A stretch of 64,000 nucleotides of DNA from CAMTWZ01 sp041749075 (GCA_041749075.1 JBGTBY010000011.1:4021-68020); one strand, 5' to 3'; counted from the first letter of the stretch, positions 36,999 to 45,845 are shown. Numbers and translations are program-made. Notes: generated from the sequence alone by a model not told the origin.

Positions 36999-37841
36999 AT
37001 GGCAACACTTAGAGAATATTACGATACTGACAATCAAAAGGTAATTAGCATCTCAGGCTCGTTGATAATTACAACATCTGGCAGTAATATCGAAGTCTTA
37101 ACGAAGGTTCATCTGGATTTTGATTCAAACACGATATACGTCTCCTTTTTTATTCCAGAAGCGAATGACAGCTTTATAATTTTGGTTGGTTTAATTAATA
37201 ATTTAGATAAAGCATTAGCAATCGGTCGCAGAGTGGAAATTCAATCCGGTCTTCCTGGTGAAAAACCTGTGAATAGTAAAGACCTTACTTTCTCTGGGAA
37301 AATATTCGCCTATAGTGTAATGGAAATTCCAGAGAACGAGATACAAGCTTTTCAAAACGAAGTGAGATCACAGAACCTCTATATTCAATATCGAGTACCT
37401 CAATTTGCTATCGCAAGGTCTGAACTCGAAAAACCTCAGGCGTTTATTTCCCACGACTCTCGTGATAAAGATGACATTGCAAGACCTATTGCAATTGGAC
37501 TTTCGAAATTAATGTGCCCAGTATGGTTTGATGATTATTCATTGAGAGTTGGTGACAAACTCAGAGAGACGATTGAAAAAGGCATTCTTGAATGCAAAAA
37601 ATGTATCTTGGTTTTATCGCCGCACTTCTTGGCAAATAATGGTTGGACGAAGGTCGAGTTTAACTCCATCTTTACTCGGGAGCTCATCGAAGAAACAGAC
37701 TTGGTACTTCCGGTTTGGCATGGAATCACCAAGAAGGATCTTTTTGAGTATTCTCCTTCTTTGGTTAATAAAGTTGGGGTTAAATCAGACTTAGGAATTG
37801 AAGAAGTGATAAGAAAACTCCATCAATCTATCAGGCATTAA
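36999..37841 (+). CDS. TIR-domain protein, probable defence effector
   Basis: A 280-aa protein with a C-terminal TIR domain (about residues 146-278). Signatures are AFISHDSRDKDD, VWFDDYSLRVGDKL, ILVLSPHFL and WTKVEF, whose Glu220 aligns with the catalytic glutamate of NAD-degrading TIRs. The N-terminal 140 residues are beta-rich and unassigned; in TIR systems such a part senses a trigger. It lies 35 bp after the PD-(D/E)XK gene and 9 bp before a second AlbA_2 gene. NAD depletion on phage infection is the likely role by family, but the trigger cannot be read. Codon use is AT-rich. Confidence 0.85.
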   Translation: MATLREYYDTDNQKVISISGSLIITTSGSNIEVLTKVHLDFDSNTIYVSFFIPEANDSFIILVGLINNLDKALAIGRRVEIQSGLPGEKPVNSKDLTFSGKIFAYSVMEIPENEIQAFQNEVRSQNLYIQYRVPQFAIARSELEKPQAFISHDSRDKDDIARPIAIGLSKLMCPVWFDDYSLRVGDKLRETIEKGILECKKCILVLSPHFLANNGWTKVEFNSIFTRELIEETDLVLPVWHGITKKDLFEYSPSLVNKVGVKSDLGIEEVIRKLHQSIRH

Positions 37842-37850
37842 GTAAATAAT

Positions 37851-38804
37851 ATGATGAATTCAGGCTACATTAATAATGTTTTCAATAAAACAAGTGAAGA
37901 TATTGTATTAGAAGATATTAAAACATTCTTCACAACGCCTCAAGAAGAAACTTCAGTATTAGAATTTAAAAGTGGAGATGTAGAAATAATTGATTTATAT
38001 AAAGAAATTACTGCTTTTTTAAATACGGAGGGTGGTCTATTAATCATTGGTTCACCTCGGGAACGTAGAGAAAAAAAGAAGAATAATGAATACACAATAT
38101 GTGAAGGCAATTTAACTTACTCTAAGTTCAAAAATAAGGACTGGATTTATCAGAAAATAGCTTCAAATATATCACCAACACCGACTGAATTAAAAATTGT
38201 TGAATTCTTAACAGATGATGGGGGTGTGTACTTAATCGAAGTACCGCAAAGTACAACCCCACCGCATCAAAGTTCAGCAGATGGAAAATATTATATCCGA
38301 CTTGAAAGAGAAGCTAAACCTGCACCACATGGTATTGTTCAAGCGTTATTTGATAAACGCAGAAAACCTATGCTTTCAGCTGATATCGATATTTTTACTT
38401 TAGACAAAAGTACAGATCATGTCAATATTAGTATAAGAAATAATTCATTTATCCCTGCAGATAAAGTTTCATTTATAGTTGAGATATATAATGTAAAGTT
38501 TGTTGATGGTGATCTTATATTCCGGTTTCGTGACGATATGTTAGGAAAAAAATTTGCTACTCAAGTTAATACGGACCAAGTTCTTGTCCGGGTAATATCT
38601 ATTCCGATTTATTTTCAAGTTCAACATAATAATAGTGAATATGTTATTATGGTTGGTTATTGGTGCAAGGATTTAGATTTTTATTTTACTTTTTACACCT
38701 ATAGTCCAACCGAACGAAGGATTGTGACCAAAGGTAATTTAGATTCCGGTTCTCTATTAATAGAAGAACTTGATAGAATTAAAACGTTATTCAATAAAGT
38801 ATAA
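37851..38804 (+). CDS. AlbA_2 (Schlafen-type) domain protein
   Basis: A 317-aa protein with an AlbA_2 domain at residues about 30-165, marked by SVLEFKSG, FLNTEGGLLIIGSP and a later SSADGKYYIRLEREAKPA. The C-terminal 150 residues are beta-rich and have no recognised motif; there is no HATPase domain, unlike the gene at 31564. The 9-bp spacing to the TIR gene suggests a two-gene unit. AlbA_2 domains occur in nucleases and regulators, so it may be a nucleic-acid-binding partner of the TIR effector (inference). Strongly AT-rich. Confidence 0.75.
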   Translation: MMNSGYINNVFNKTSEDIVLEDIKTFFTTPQEETSVLEFKSGDVEIIDLYKEITAFLNTEGGLLIIGSPRERREKKKNNEYTICEGNLTYSKFKNKDWIYQKIASNISPTPTELKIVEFLTDDGGVYLIEVPQSTTPPHQSSADGKYYIRLEREAKPAPHGIVQALFDKRRKPMLSADIDIFTLDKSTDHVNISIRNNSFIPADKVSFIVEIYNVKFVDGDLIFRFRDDMLGKKFATQVNTDQVLVRVISIPIYFQVQHNNSEYVIMVGYWCKDLDFYFTFYTYSPTERRIVTKGNLDSGSLLIEELDRIKTLFNKV

Positions 38805-38811
38805 CTCCCCC

Positions 38812-38912
38812 ATGCCCTTCTACTCTCTCGAACCCCACCTCACCCCCTCCGAATTCATCACCGTGTTGAACAACACAACCCTTGGTAAACGCAGATCGGT
38901 AAATGAGCCTTC
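38812..38912 (+). pseudogene. 5' fragment of a GNAT acetyltransferase gene, copy 1
   Basis: An ATG followed by YSLEPHLTPSEFITVL and TLGKRRSVNEP matches the first 30 or so codons of a GNAT family that normally continues into the acetyl-CoA-binding core. After codon 34 the similarity is lost. It starts eight bases after the AlbA_2 stop. Related fragments are at 44464 and 45726. Confidence 0.7.
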
Positions 38913-38989
38913 GGTAAGGCATTTAGATTTGGCCCCTCTCTCCTTTCCCCTATCCACACTATATTTCGCCAGCACCAAGTCATGCGTAA

Positions 38990-39454
38990 ATGAAGTCTAT
39001 TCCATTGAAACCGAGAAAGGCGCTGAATAAGGCTTTTTTGAGAGTGAAGCCGATCCGCAAGGAGATCGAGGGCTTCAAGTCGAATCTGATCCAACTGCTG
39101 GATCGGACGAACGCTACCGAGTCGGAGGAGTTCCACAAGAATCTGGTGACCGATTTTCTGAAGAAGACCTATTACGATCCCAAACATTACATCAATACGA
39201 AGGGCCGGAATGATCTGGTAATTCACAATGGCGAAAAGGCCGCGAGCCCGGTCGGGGTGATTGTGGAGGCGAAGAAGCCGACGAACCGTTCCGAGATGGT
39301 GTCGACGGACAAGCTGAATGCCAAATCCTTTCACAAACTGGTGCTTTATTATCTAAGGGAACGGATTTCGCAGAAGAATCTCGAGGTGAAGCATCTTGAT
39401 AGCTTACCACGGACGGGTTGGATTTCGAAAAAATATTTAGATAAACCTCAATAA
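38990..39454 (+). pseudogene. Truncated N-terminus of a type IIG restriction-modification enzyme
   Basis: A 154-aa frame whose first 135 or so residues match the N-terminal region (DUF7149-like) of large Eco57I-type fused restriction-methyltransferases: NLIQLLDR, ESEEFHKNLVTDFLKKTYY, NTKGRNDLVIHNG, GVIVEAKKPTNRSEM and HKLVLYYLRERIS. The VIVEAKK segment is the PD-(D/E)XK-type E-x-K element. Similarity ends after EVKHLD, and the last 18 residues are unrelated. The methyltransferase part is missing, so this is a remnant unless the fragment alone has a role. GC is higher than in the flanking genes. Confidence 0.75.
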
Positions 39455-39557
39455 ATAGAAATTTGAACCAAGGTTGTATGGCCCCTCCATTATGCTATCA
39501 CTTATAGAAGCACAAAGCATAAGTCTCGCATCTTTTGCGTATAAACAAGTATAAATT

Positions 39558-41231
39558 ATGTATAACGTTAATATATTGGATGCGGATTTTCGTGCCGCCC
39601 TAAAATGTATCCGTGAGGAATCAATGAAAGGTCCTCTATACATTTCTCCTAAAATCGTTTGGGATGAGACTGGAATAGAGTCAATAATTAGTATAACTAA
39701 GGAATATCTTAGTGTCGAAGATTTAGAATACCCTATCGTTCATACATACGATGTGCCGTATAATTTAACAGCAAGCCGTATATCTTATGCACTCGATATT
39801 TATAATTTACTCTCTAGATTTGTAATAAAGAATCGTTTTTGGATTGAATCTTATCATAAGAATAGTGAAGAAGCATACCCTAGGGAAAGAATCCTAAACA
39901 TAATCAGATCAAGGGTTGATTACGATTCCAATTACGTATATCACATTGATATCCTTAACTATTACAATTCGATACGTCATGATTATCTTTATGAGATGGT
40001 TAAACAAAGAACTGGAGATACTAGCATACAATTTCAATGGCAATTCAATAAAATCTTAAAATTCAGATTTCTAAGGGGAGGTACACTCGCTACAAATAAT
40101 AAAGGCTTAGTAATAGGAAATTCAGCTGATGATTTCTTGGCAGAAGATTTTTTAAAGCATATAGTGAATAGATTTGAAGAAAGAGGAATTAGCAATTTTT
40201 CTAGGAATGATGACTTTGGAGATGTTCTTAGAGTATCGGACGAGTTCTTTATCTTTGGAGAAAGCCTAAGTGATATAAGAGATAAATATGGTATCATCGA
40301 AACAGTTCTAAATGAACATGGTCTTGAAATCAACCGATCTAAGTCAAAAATCATTTACTCAAATGATTATAAGTTTGAGCCTAATCATATGTTGAGAATG
40401 GAGACTGTAAAAATAAATAATATAAAAATTGATAGGTCCGATCCGATTCAAGAACCATATGAAGATATTGTCACTCTTGTTGACACCGGTAAACAGGAAA
40501 AGCGCGTCAGATATATTGAAAAGAAAATGGATATAACTGGTGAAATAAAAGTTTATCAAAGTGTTTACGAACCAAACTTGTGTAGTTATGCATGGAGTCA
40601 ACCTTCCACTTTTAAAGGAGGAATAGATTCGTATGAAGATGCATTGGTATTCATTGAATTCATGTTGAAGGATAGAAAGGAAATAGAACGTTACCGTCTT
40701 CTGTATCCGGAAAACACTGTATTGAACAATGTTACATTTTCTCAACCAAGTGAAATACGAAATGAATTTAATAATCTATCACTAGAAGTAATAAAGTATG
40801 ATAACATCATAAAACTTTCAAAAGTCATACATCTCTATCCCAGAAGTCAAAATATTTCCTGGACATCAATTCAACTACTTGTCTACATTGCACTAAAAGT
40901 ATCACACAGACGGGAGGTTAATCTCGAGTTTATGAATGAACTTGATGAAGTAAGCCTTGGCCAAGCCATGTACCATGCTTCCGAAACCGCAAACATGTTA
41001 CTGCTCGACATGCTTACTAAGAACGAAATATTGGAATACCAGAAGTATCTTATTCTAAGAACACTTTTTGGGGATCAAGCGAACAATGATATTAGTATTA
41101 AGAATATTTGGAATGAATACGATGAAATATCATCCGATTATTTCATAAAAGAGTACAAATCACTTGTTGACACTTTGTCAAGTAGTGCATGTTTTCCGTT
41201 AAGAGAACTGTGCGTACACCTTCAGCAGTAA
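39558..41231 (+). CDS. Divergent reverse-transcriptase-like protein (UG/Abi/DRT type)
   Basis: A 557-aa protein with RT palm motifs in order: HIDILNYYNSI (motif A, Asp131), GLVIGNSADDFLAEDFL (motif B-like, about 183-199), VLRVSDEFFIF (motif C, about 223-233) and HGLEINRSKSKI (motif D). The usual YxDD of motif C reads VSDE: the first Asp (228) is kept and the second is Glu. About 290 helical residues follow the palm, as in Abi and other defence-associated RTs, and no maturase X domain or endonuclease is seen, which argues against a group II intron protein. It stands alone between a type IIG remnant and a UPF0489 gene. Polymerase activity is uncertain because of the VSDE change. Confidence 0.7.
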   Translation: MYNVNILDADFRAALKCIREESMKGPLYISPKIVWDETGIESIISITKEYLSVEDLEYPIVHTYDVPYNLTASRISYALDIYNLLSRFVIKNRFWIESYHKNSEEAYPRERILNIIRSRVDYDSNYVYHIDILNYYNSIRHDYLYEMVKQRTGDTSIQFQWQFNKILKFRFLRGGTLATNNKGLVIGNSADDFLAEDFLKHIVNRFEERGISNFSRNDDFGDVLRVSDEFFIFGESLSDIRDKYGIIETVLNEHGLEINRSKSKIIYSNDYKFEPNHMLRMETVKINNIKIDRSDPIQEPYEDIVTLVDTGKQEKRVRYIEKKMDITGEIKVYQSVYEPNLCSYAWSQPSTFKGGIDSYEDALVFIEFMLKDRKEIERYRLLYPENTVLNNVTFSQPSEIRNEFNNLSLEVIKYDNIIKLSKVIHLYPRSQNISWTSIQLLVYIALKVSHRREVNLEFMNELDEVSLGQAMYHASETANMLLLDMLTKNEILEYQKYLILRTLFGDQANNDISIKNIWNEYDEISSDYFIKEYKSLVDTLSSSACFPLRELCVHLQQ

Positions 41232-41648
41232 GGATCTATTCCACAATATCATCTACTCCAATGAAGATGCGATTCAGTATTGACACGTCACATACGACCT
41301 ATTTAGATTCTGGTAAAATTGATAGGTGTAAGCAGCCTGAGCGGATATTTTAGTTTATTAATTATTAATCGCTTAAGTGATGTACCGCCATTTTTTTAGA
41401 TTCGATTATCCCATTTATTATAAACTTGATTGCATTCCGTGAAAATAATTGAATGTTGGTAATGGCTTGAGAGAGCAAGGGCAACTTGACTCGAAACGAC
41501 GAACATAATGATCTTACATCAAGTATCTTGCATCAGGCTTCCGGCTTCCCAAAACTGCATCTTTCCCAATTACTTGACCTTTAGTGGAAGATGTGGTATA
41601 GTTGGCTTGTTAAACATACAACACAACTATCGATCATCTAAGGTATCT
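41232..41648. other. Gene-free stretch downstream of the RT-like gene
   Basis: About 400 bp without a supported gene. In-frame codons upstream of 41649 could extend the next gene to 41508, but that part is not conserved in character. AT-rich inverted repeats such as TTAATTATTAA (about 41358) are present. It could hold an RT-associated RNA, but nothing proves it. Confidence 0.35.
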
Positions 41649-42374
41649 ATGATTAAATGGCATAAGAAAGGTACACGTGAAGCATCTGGAAGATTTTATT
41701 TAAATTGTCTGTACCAGCATTCGAATGTATTTATAATGGATAATCACAAAGCCGCAATTTGGAGTTGGTATCAGTTTATTAATCAAAAACAAAAATATAA
41801 TTATTTACACATCGATAGGCATTACGACCTTTTTGATAGCCAGCAAGATTTGTGGATTGATTCGATTTCAAAATCATTCAATGGAGATCTATCCAAATCC
41901 ACACTAGCGGATTTCGAATCGCTTAATTATATATCTGATGGACATATGTTTCCTGTTTTTCAATATGATAATTTCTTCCCAATTGCAGAGGCTCTTCATC
42001 CTGATCTATTTGAAAATCTTGTATTCCTTACTCATAAAGATGGAACATTGCCCCCAAAGTATTCAATACAAGAGAAATGTATTGCTCATTCCGGTGGAAA
42101 TCTAGAATATTGGATCGAATCAAACACAAATGGAAATAAATGGATAATAGATATTGATATTGATTTCTTTTTCTGTGATGATGAAGTTGAGGACATCCAC
42201 AGTTTCCTATCAAAGGAATTTGCATCTTTATTGGCTAAGCAGATTGCAAGTCATAAAGACAAAATAGAAGTACTAACAATAGCTCTTAGTCCAGAATTTT
42301 GTCCTGATTGGGACACTTCGATTGAGTATGCGAATATATTCTGCAATGAATTTGGATTTAATTTTCAATATTAA
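41649..42374 (+). CDS. UPF0489-family protein (arginase/deacetylase-like fold)
   Basis: A 241-aa protein starting MIKWHKKGTREASGR. Family-type motifs are YLHIDRHYDLFD (metal-ligand Asp/His pattern), IIDIDIDFFF near residue 164 and LTIALSPEFCPDWD near 208. UPF0489 proteins resemble ureohydrolases but have no agreed function; their Asp/His residues suggest a divalent-metal site. I chose ATG 41649 because the family begins near WHKKG. It lies between the RT-like gene and the HNH gene in the defence island, so a defence role is possible by context only. Confidence 0.7.
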   Translation: MIKWHKKGTREASGRFYLNCLYQHSNVFIMDNHKAAIWSWYQFINQKQKYNYLHIDRHYDLFDSQQDLWIDSISKSFNGDLSKSTLADFESLNYISDGHMFPVFQYDNFFPIAEALHPDLFENLVFLTHKDGTLPPKYSIQEKCIAHSGGNLEYWIESNTNGNKWIIDIDIDFFFCDDEVEDIHSFLSKEFASLLAKQIASHKDKIEVLTIALSPEFCPDWDTSIEYANIFCNEFGFNFQY

Positions 42375-42469
42375 GATCGGAATTATCAGAATATAGTTTG
42401 TTTCATATGCTTTGAATAAATGGTGATCGAAAGGAATATTCCGATAAGATAGTTTGATGTATAGTACCT

Positions 42470-43450
42470 ATGATTAATTTAATTGACTTTACTTTTGAGA
42501 AGGAATGGTTCTATAAAGGTGAACACTACTCCGTCCGCGACAATGGGTCTGTTCTACGTCATCATTCCACCAACGGTCGCCGAAGAGCGATTGACAATCA
42601 ATGGACGTTTGGCAAACCCAACACGAAGTCAGGTTATTTAGAAATTGCATCGGTTCGTGTTCATCGAATAATCGCAACGGCCTTTCACGGTGAGCCGCCA
42701 ACTCAAGAGCATGTAGTAGATCATATAGATACGAATAGACATAACAACCGTCCCGAGAATCTTCGCTGGGTGACACGCTTGGAAAATGTGTTGCTCAATC
42801 CCATTACCAGGAAGCGCATTGAATCGGTTTGTGGGTGCACGATCTATGATTTCCTATCCAATCCCACGAAGTACCGCAATAAGTTTCAGGATTCGAGTTT
42901 TCAGTGGATGCAGACTGTGAGCATGCAAGAAGCGAAAATCAGCAGAGAAAGGCTTTTGAGATGGGCGAACAATGATCAACCTGTATCGGATGGTTCTCTT
43001 GGCAAATGGATCTTTGCCGACTCGGCGCCATTTTCGGAAAAGAAGGAGATTCCTGAACTCGTGATTTCACTCACGAAGTTGGCCATTCAGAAGAATTGGA
43101 GAACTCCTTCAGTTTTCCCCTGTTGTCCGAAGGAGCTATCACAAAATCCGTTAGATGATTATTTCTCAAATCTGAAGGTTGGTGCCGTTTTTTCACAGAA
43201 TCAGTTTTTAACCTCGATCATTGATCACATTGCCATTTCTGAAGACAAAAGCCGATTATGGGTAGTCTGTAAAAACAGCGATGATCAGGCGATCAAACCT
43301 TATACCTTGGCAGAAGTCACCTTTGAGAATGAGACATTTCTTCACACAAGTCTTGGAAGTTTTTTTAAGGTTGAAGGAGTCCTCAAACAATTCACACTTG
43401 TTCAAGATCTCGAATGGACTGGGGGCGATTCCATTGATGATTACAGTTGA
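42470..43450 (+). CDS. HNH endonuclease with NUMOD4-like N-terminus
   Basis: A 326-aa protein. Residues about 12-62 resemble NUMOD4 (YKGEHYSVRDNGSVLR), followed by an HNH core (VHRIIATAFHGEPP, then VVDHIDTNRHNNRPENLRW, residues 65-100) with the H-N-N pattern intact. A C-terminal domain of about 200 residues is unassigned and could provide target specificity. The N-terminal arrangement is that of homing and phage HNH nucleases, but the large C-terminus and the next-door GIY-YIG gene, which starts 53 bp later, suggest a restriction-like pair. Confidence 0.8.
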   Translation: MINLIDFTFEKEWFYKGEHYSVRDNGSVLRHHSTNGRRRAIDNQWTFGKPNTKSGYLEIASVRVHRIIATAFHGEPPTQEHVVDHIDTNRHNNRPENLRWVTRLENVLLNPITRKRIESVCGCTIYDFLSNPTKYRNKFQDSSFQWMQTVSMQEAKISRERLLRWANNDQPVSDGSLGKWIFADSAPFSEKKEIPELVISLTKLAIQKNWRTPSVFPCCPKELSQNPLDDYFSNLKVGAVFSQNQFLTSIIDHIAISEDKSRLWVVCKNSDDQAIKPYTLAEVTFENETFLHTSLGSFFKVEGVLKQFTLVQDLEWTGGDSIDDYS

Positions 43451-43503
43451 AATGCACTTCCTATGACAATTCCACCCTCCTACCACCTCAAACCAATTTT
43501 GCC

Positions 43504-44457
43504 ATGACCATCGATGATGTCATACAAGTTTTGAAGGACAAAGAGTTGGAATATCTTAAAACAAATTCCTTTTCTAAACTCCCAGGTATTTATGCATTCT
43601 TTTTTATTGGTGACCATTTTCCGGTATTTGGGGATGCCGTTTCCAAGCATCAGATCATCTACATCGGCAAGACAGAGTCAAGTCAAGAAAGACGAGACTC
43701 TAAAACGCACTTTGCCACAGGTAAAACTGGCAGTTCAACGGTTAGGAGATCCATCGGCGCACTATTGCAGCAAGAATACAATCTAGTTCCAGTACCACGG
43801 AATGCTACGGACTACATGAATGGACGACACAGCCATTTTAAGTTTGACGAACGAAGTGAGAACACCATAACTCATTGGATGCAACAGAATTTAGCCTTGT
43901 CATTTTTTGAATTTCATCGCCCAAAGGAAGAAATTGATCATTTAGAAACAGAGGTCATACGAAGATTAACTCCCATTCTGAATATCTCTAATAACCTTGG
44001 GAATCCGTTTAGAATCAACATTCAAGCACTCAGAAACAGATGCGCTTCAATGGCTTTTGGCAAAAAAACAACTTTCGCAACAACCTCTCCAATAATCAAT
44101 TTTGAAACAATCTCACCCTCAACATCTAAATTCAACCCTATGGCAACATCCGGCAAATACACGGGCTTGTGGGCAAAACAACTCGATCTGATCCGTACCA
44201 AGGTGAGGATTGCTGATCCTAAACAATCGATTCAATTGAATCGAAATGAGTTTATGAGTGTTGGAAATAGGAAAGACTACTCTTTCAATCTCGAGTTTCA
44301 CAATGGTGCTGTTTCAAATAATATTAGCGGTTCAGCAGTAGCCCGAGACTTGGCCGAAACCCTTGTCAACTCAGCCGAAATAAGAGAAATTCTAATAACG
44401 GGTAATTTCAAATTCAACATGGACAAAGCATTTTGTCTATGGATTCATAGAATGTGA
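43504..44457 (+). CDS. GIY-YIG nuclease-superfamily protein
   Basis: A 317-aa protein with a GIY-YIG core at residues about 24-100: LPGIYAFFF, then IIYIGKTESSQERR, THFATGKTGSSTVRRSIGALL and, further on, a Glu in the HLETEVIRRLTPILN helix (a conserved metal ligand in the fold). The C-terminal 150 residues are unassigned. ATG 43504 places GIY near the N-terminus as usual; the frame is open back to 43447. Relatives are often found with restriction or repair genes. It directly follows the HNH gene, and the two may act together. Confidence 0.78.
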   Translation: MTIDDVIQVLKDKELEYLKTNSFSKLPGIYAFFFIGDHFPVFGDAVSKHQIIYIGKTESSQERRDSKTHFATGKTGSSTVRRSIGALLQQEYNLVPVPRNATDYMNGRHSHFKFDERSENTITHWMQQNLALSFFEFHRPKEEIDHLETEVIRRLTPILNISNNLGNPFRINIQALRNRCASMAFGKKTTFATTSPIINFETISPSTSKFNPMATSGKYTGLWAKQLDLIRTKVRIADPKQSIQLNRNEFMSVGNRKDYSFNLEFHNGAVSNNISGSAVARDLAETLVNSAEIREILITGNFKFNMDKAFCLWIHRM

Positions 44458-44463
44458 CCTAAC

Positions 44464-44553
44464 TTGCCCTCCTAATCTCTCGAATCCAGCCTCACTCTTG
44501 GCGAATTCATATCGGTGTTGATCAACTCGACACTTGGTGAGCGCCAACCTGTT
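44464..44553 (+). pseudogene. 5' fragment of a GNAT acetyltransferase gene, copy 2
   Basis: Reads SLESSLTLGEFISVLINST then LGERQPV, the same N-terminal stretch as the copies at 38812 and 45726, with a TAA in the position of codon 4. It begins six bases after the GIY-YIG stop and ends before the next gene. Confidence 0.7.
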
Positions 44554-44612
44554 TGTTTTGGTGTAAATATTTAAGTGTTAATTAATTGATTATTCATTAG
44601 TCTTTATTATCA

Positions 44613-45722
44613 ATGTCTATAAAAGCCAAACAAGCCATTTTAAGATGTTTATATAAAATAAAGTCAGATACGTTTGATGAAGATACAATTCGAACTCTTC
44701 TATTCGTTTCCAGGGAGTATTTTAAATCAGACGGACTTACCAGAGAATTTGCACACTTTATCGCTCACACTGAAAGATCACAAGGTGTGTTTCATAGAAA
44801 GATTAATAGTAGATACGTAAAGGATAAACTAATCAATGAACAGTATTCCAAAATTGACTCTACAGTTCGCAATTCAATAACGACAGAGGATGAGTTAAGC
44901 GATTATTTGTTGAGTGGCGTTTCTGTTGATAAAATTGAAGCAAAGCTATATAATATACTTTACGTAGATGGCCTAGATGACATACCCGAAAGTCATTTAA
45001 TTAAATACACTGGTTTTGATAAAAATGAAGTAAAAGAACTATTCGATAGGTTCTACATCAAGAAGGGTGGGTATTACTACATAACTACTGGCAAGTCGGA
45101 ATTTCTTGCATCTGCAATTAGACGATTACCAATTTCAAAATACAATCCTCTAATTGAAACTGAGATGGAGGATACAATCAATCGATCAATTAATATATCT
45201 AATGAAATAAAGAGAACAATTGATCGGATTCAAAGAGTAATTAGAGGAGTAATTTATTTTAACTCTGTTTTTGATATTCATAATTTTCGTTCAGAAATCG
45301 TATCCGAATTCACTCTTGTACTGGATAGGTTTGGTATTGAAAAAGAATTTATTAATGATATTATTAATCATAATGATGATATTCTATTATGTATCATGAC
45401 TCTCTTACATGATAGTAAATTCTCTTTTTATGACAAGGAAAAAGCAAGAATATTTTTGTGCTTTCATCTAGATCATGACATTGAAAGTGCAAATAAACCT
45501 AAATACGACATTCGAGACGACATGCACGATAGGGGTGTTATTGCTCTCTATGTTACTGTGAAGTCTATCACCTTTCCACTTTTCACTTCAGATTTGCCCA
45601 TTAAGAAGTATATCATTTACGAAAGCTACATTACAAACCCATCAAGAATGAATTTGTCTGAAACAGTCTGGACCTCTGCAATTCGTATTGATGGCACCTT
45701 GCAACTCACTAAATACATATAA
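44613..45722 (+). CDS. Unknown AT-rich protein between two GNAT fragments
   Basis: A 369-aa protein, not recognised. It has no signal peptide or membrane helix and is rich in Ile, Lys, Asp and Asn. The N-terminal 180 residues are mainly helical with winged-helix-like stretches (IKYTGFDKNEVKELFDRF, then GGYYYITTGKSEFLA). The C-terminal half has FCLDHD-like FLCFHLDHDIES and a beta-rich end. Fragments of the same GNAT gene lie on both sides, so this gene forms a single-gene insertion unit in the island. The location suggests defence or mobile-element function, without direct evidence. Confidence 0.7.
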   Translation: MSIKAKQAILRCLYKIKSDTFDEDTIRTLLFVSREYFKSDGLTREFAHFIAHTERSQGVFHRKINSRYVKDKLINEQYSKIDSTVRNSITTEDELSDYLLSGVSVDKIEAKLYNILYVDGLDDIPESHLIKYTGFDKNEVKELFDRFYIKKGGYYYITTGKSEFLASAIRRLPISKYNPLIETEMEDTINRSINISNEIKRTIDRIQRVIRGVIYFNSVFDIHNFRSEIVSEFTLVLDRFGIEKEFINDIINHNDDILLCIMTLLHDSKFSFYDKEKARIFLCFHLDHDIESANKPKYDIRDDMHDRGVIALYVTVKSITFPLFTSDLPIKKYIIYESYITNPSRMNLSETVWTSAIRIDGTLQLTKYI

Positions 45723-45725
45723 TCC

Positions 45726-45845
45726 ATACCCACGCCCCACTAATCCCTCGAACCCCATCTCTCCCCCTCCGAATTCATATCGGTGTTGATTAACTCGACC
45801 CTTGGTGAGCGCCGACCGGTGGATGATCCCGATCGCATCGCCAGA
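45726..45845 (+). pseudogene. 5' fragment of a GNAT acetyltransferase gene, copy 3
   Basis: Longest copy: SLEPHLSPSEFISVLINST, then LGERRPVDDPDRIARLP, the classic start of this GNAT subfamily before the ML/NA...VTAR core. It begins four bases after the preceding stop. The sequence then turns into heptamer repeats, so no acetyltransferase core remains here. Confidence 0.75.

Noticed and set aside
38770..39030. 86-aa frame as an intact gene
   Set aside because: Only the first 34 residues from ATG 38812 match the GNAT N-terminus; the rest is unrelated and overlaps the type IIG remnant.
39558..41231. RT-like gene as a retron or group II intron protein
   Set aside because: No maturase or HNH domain in the protein, no intron domain V-like RNA and no msr-msd inverted repeats seen upstream; a UG/Abi-type RT fits better.
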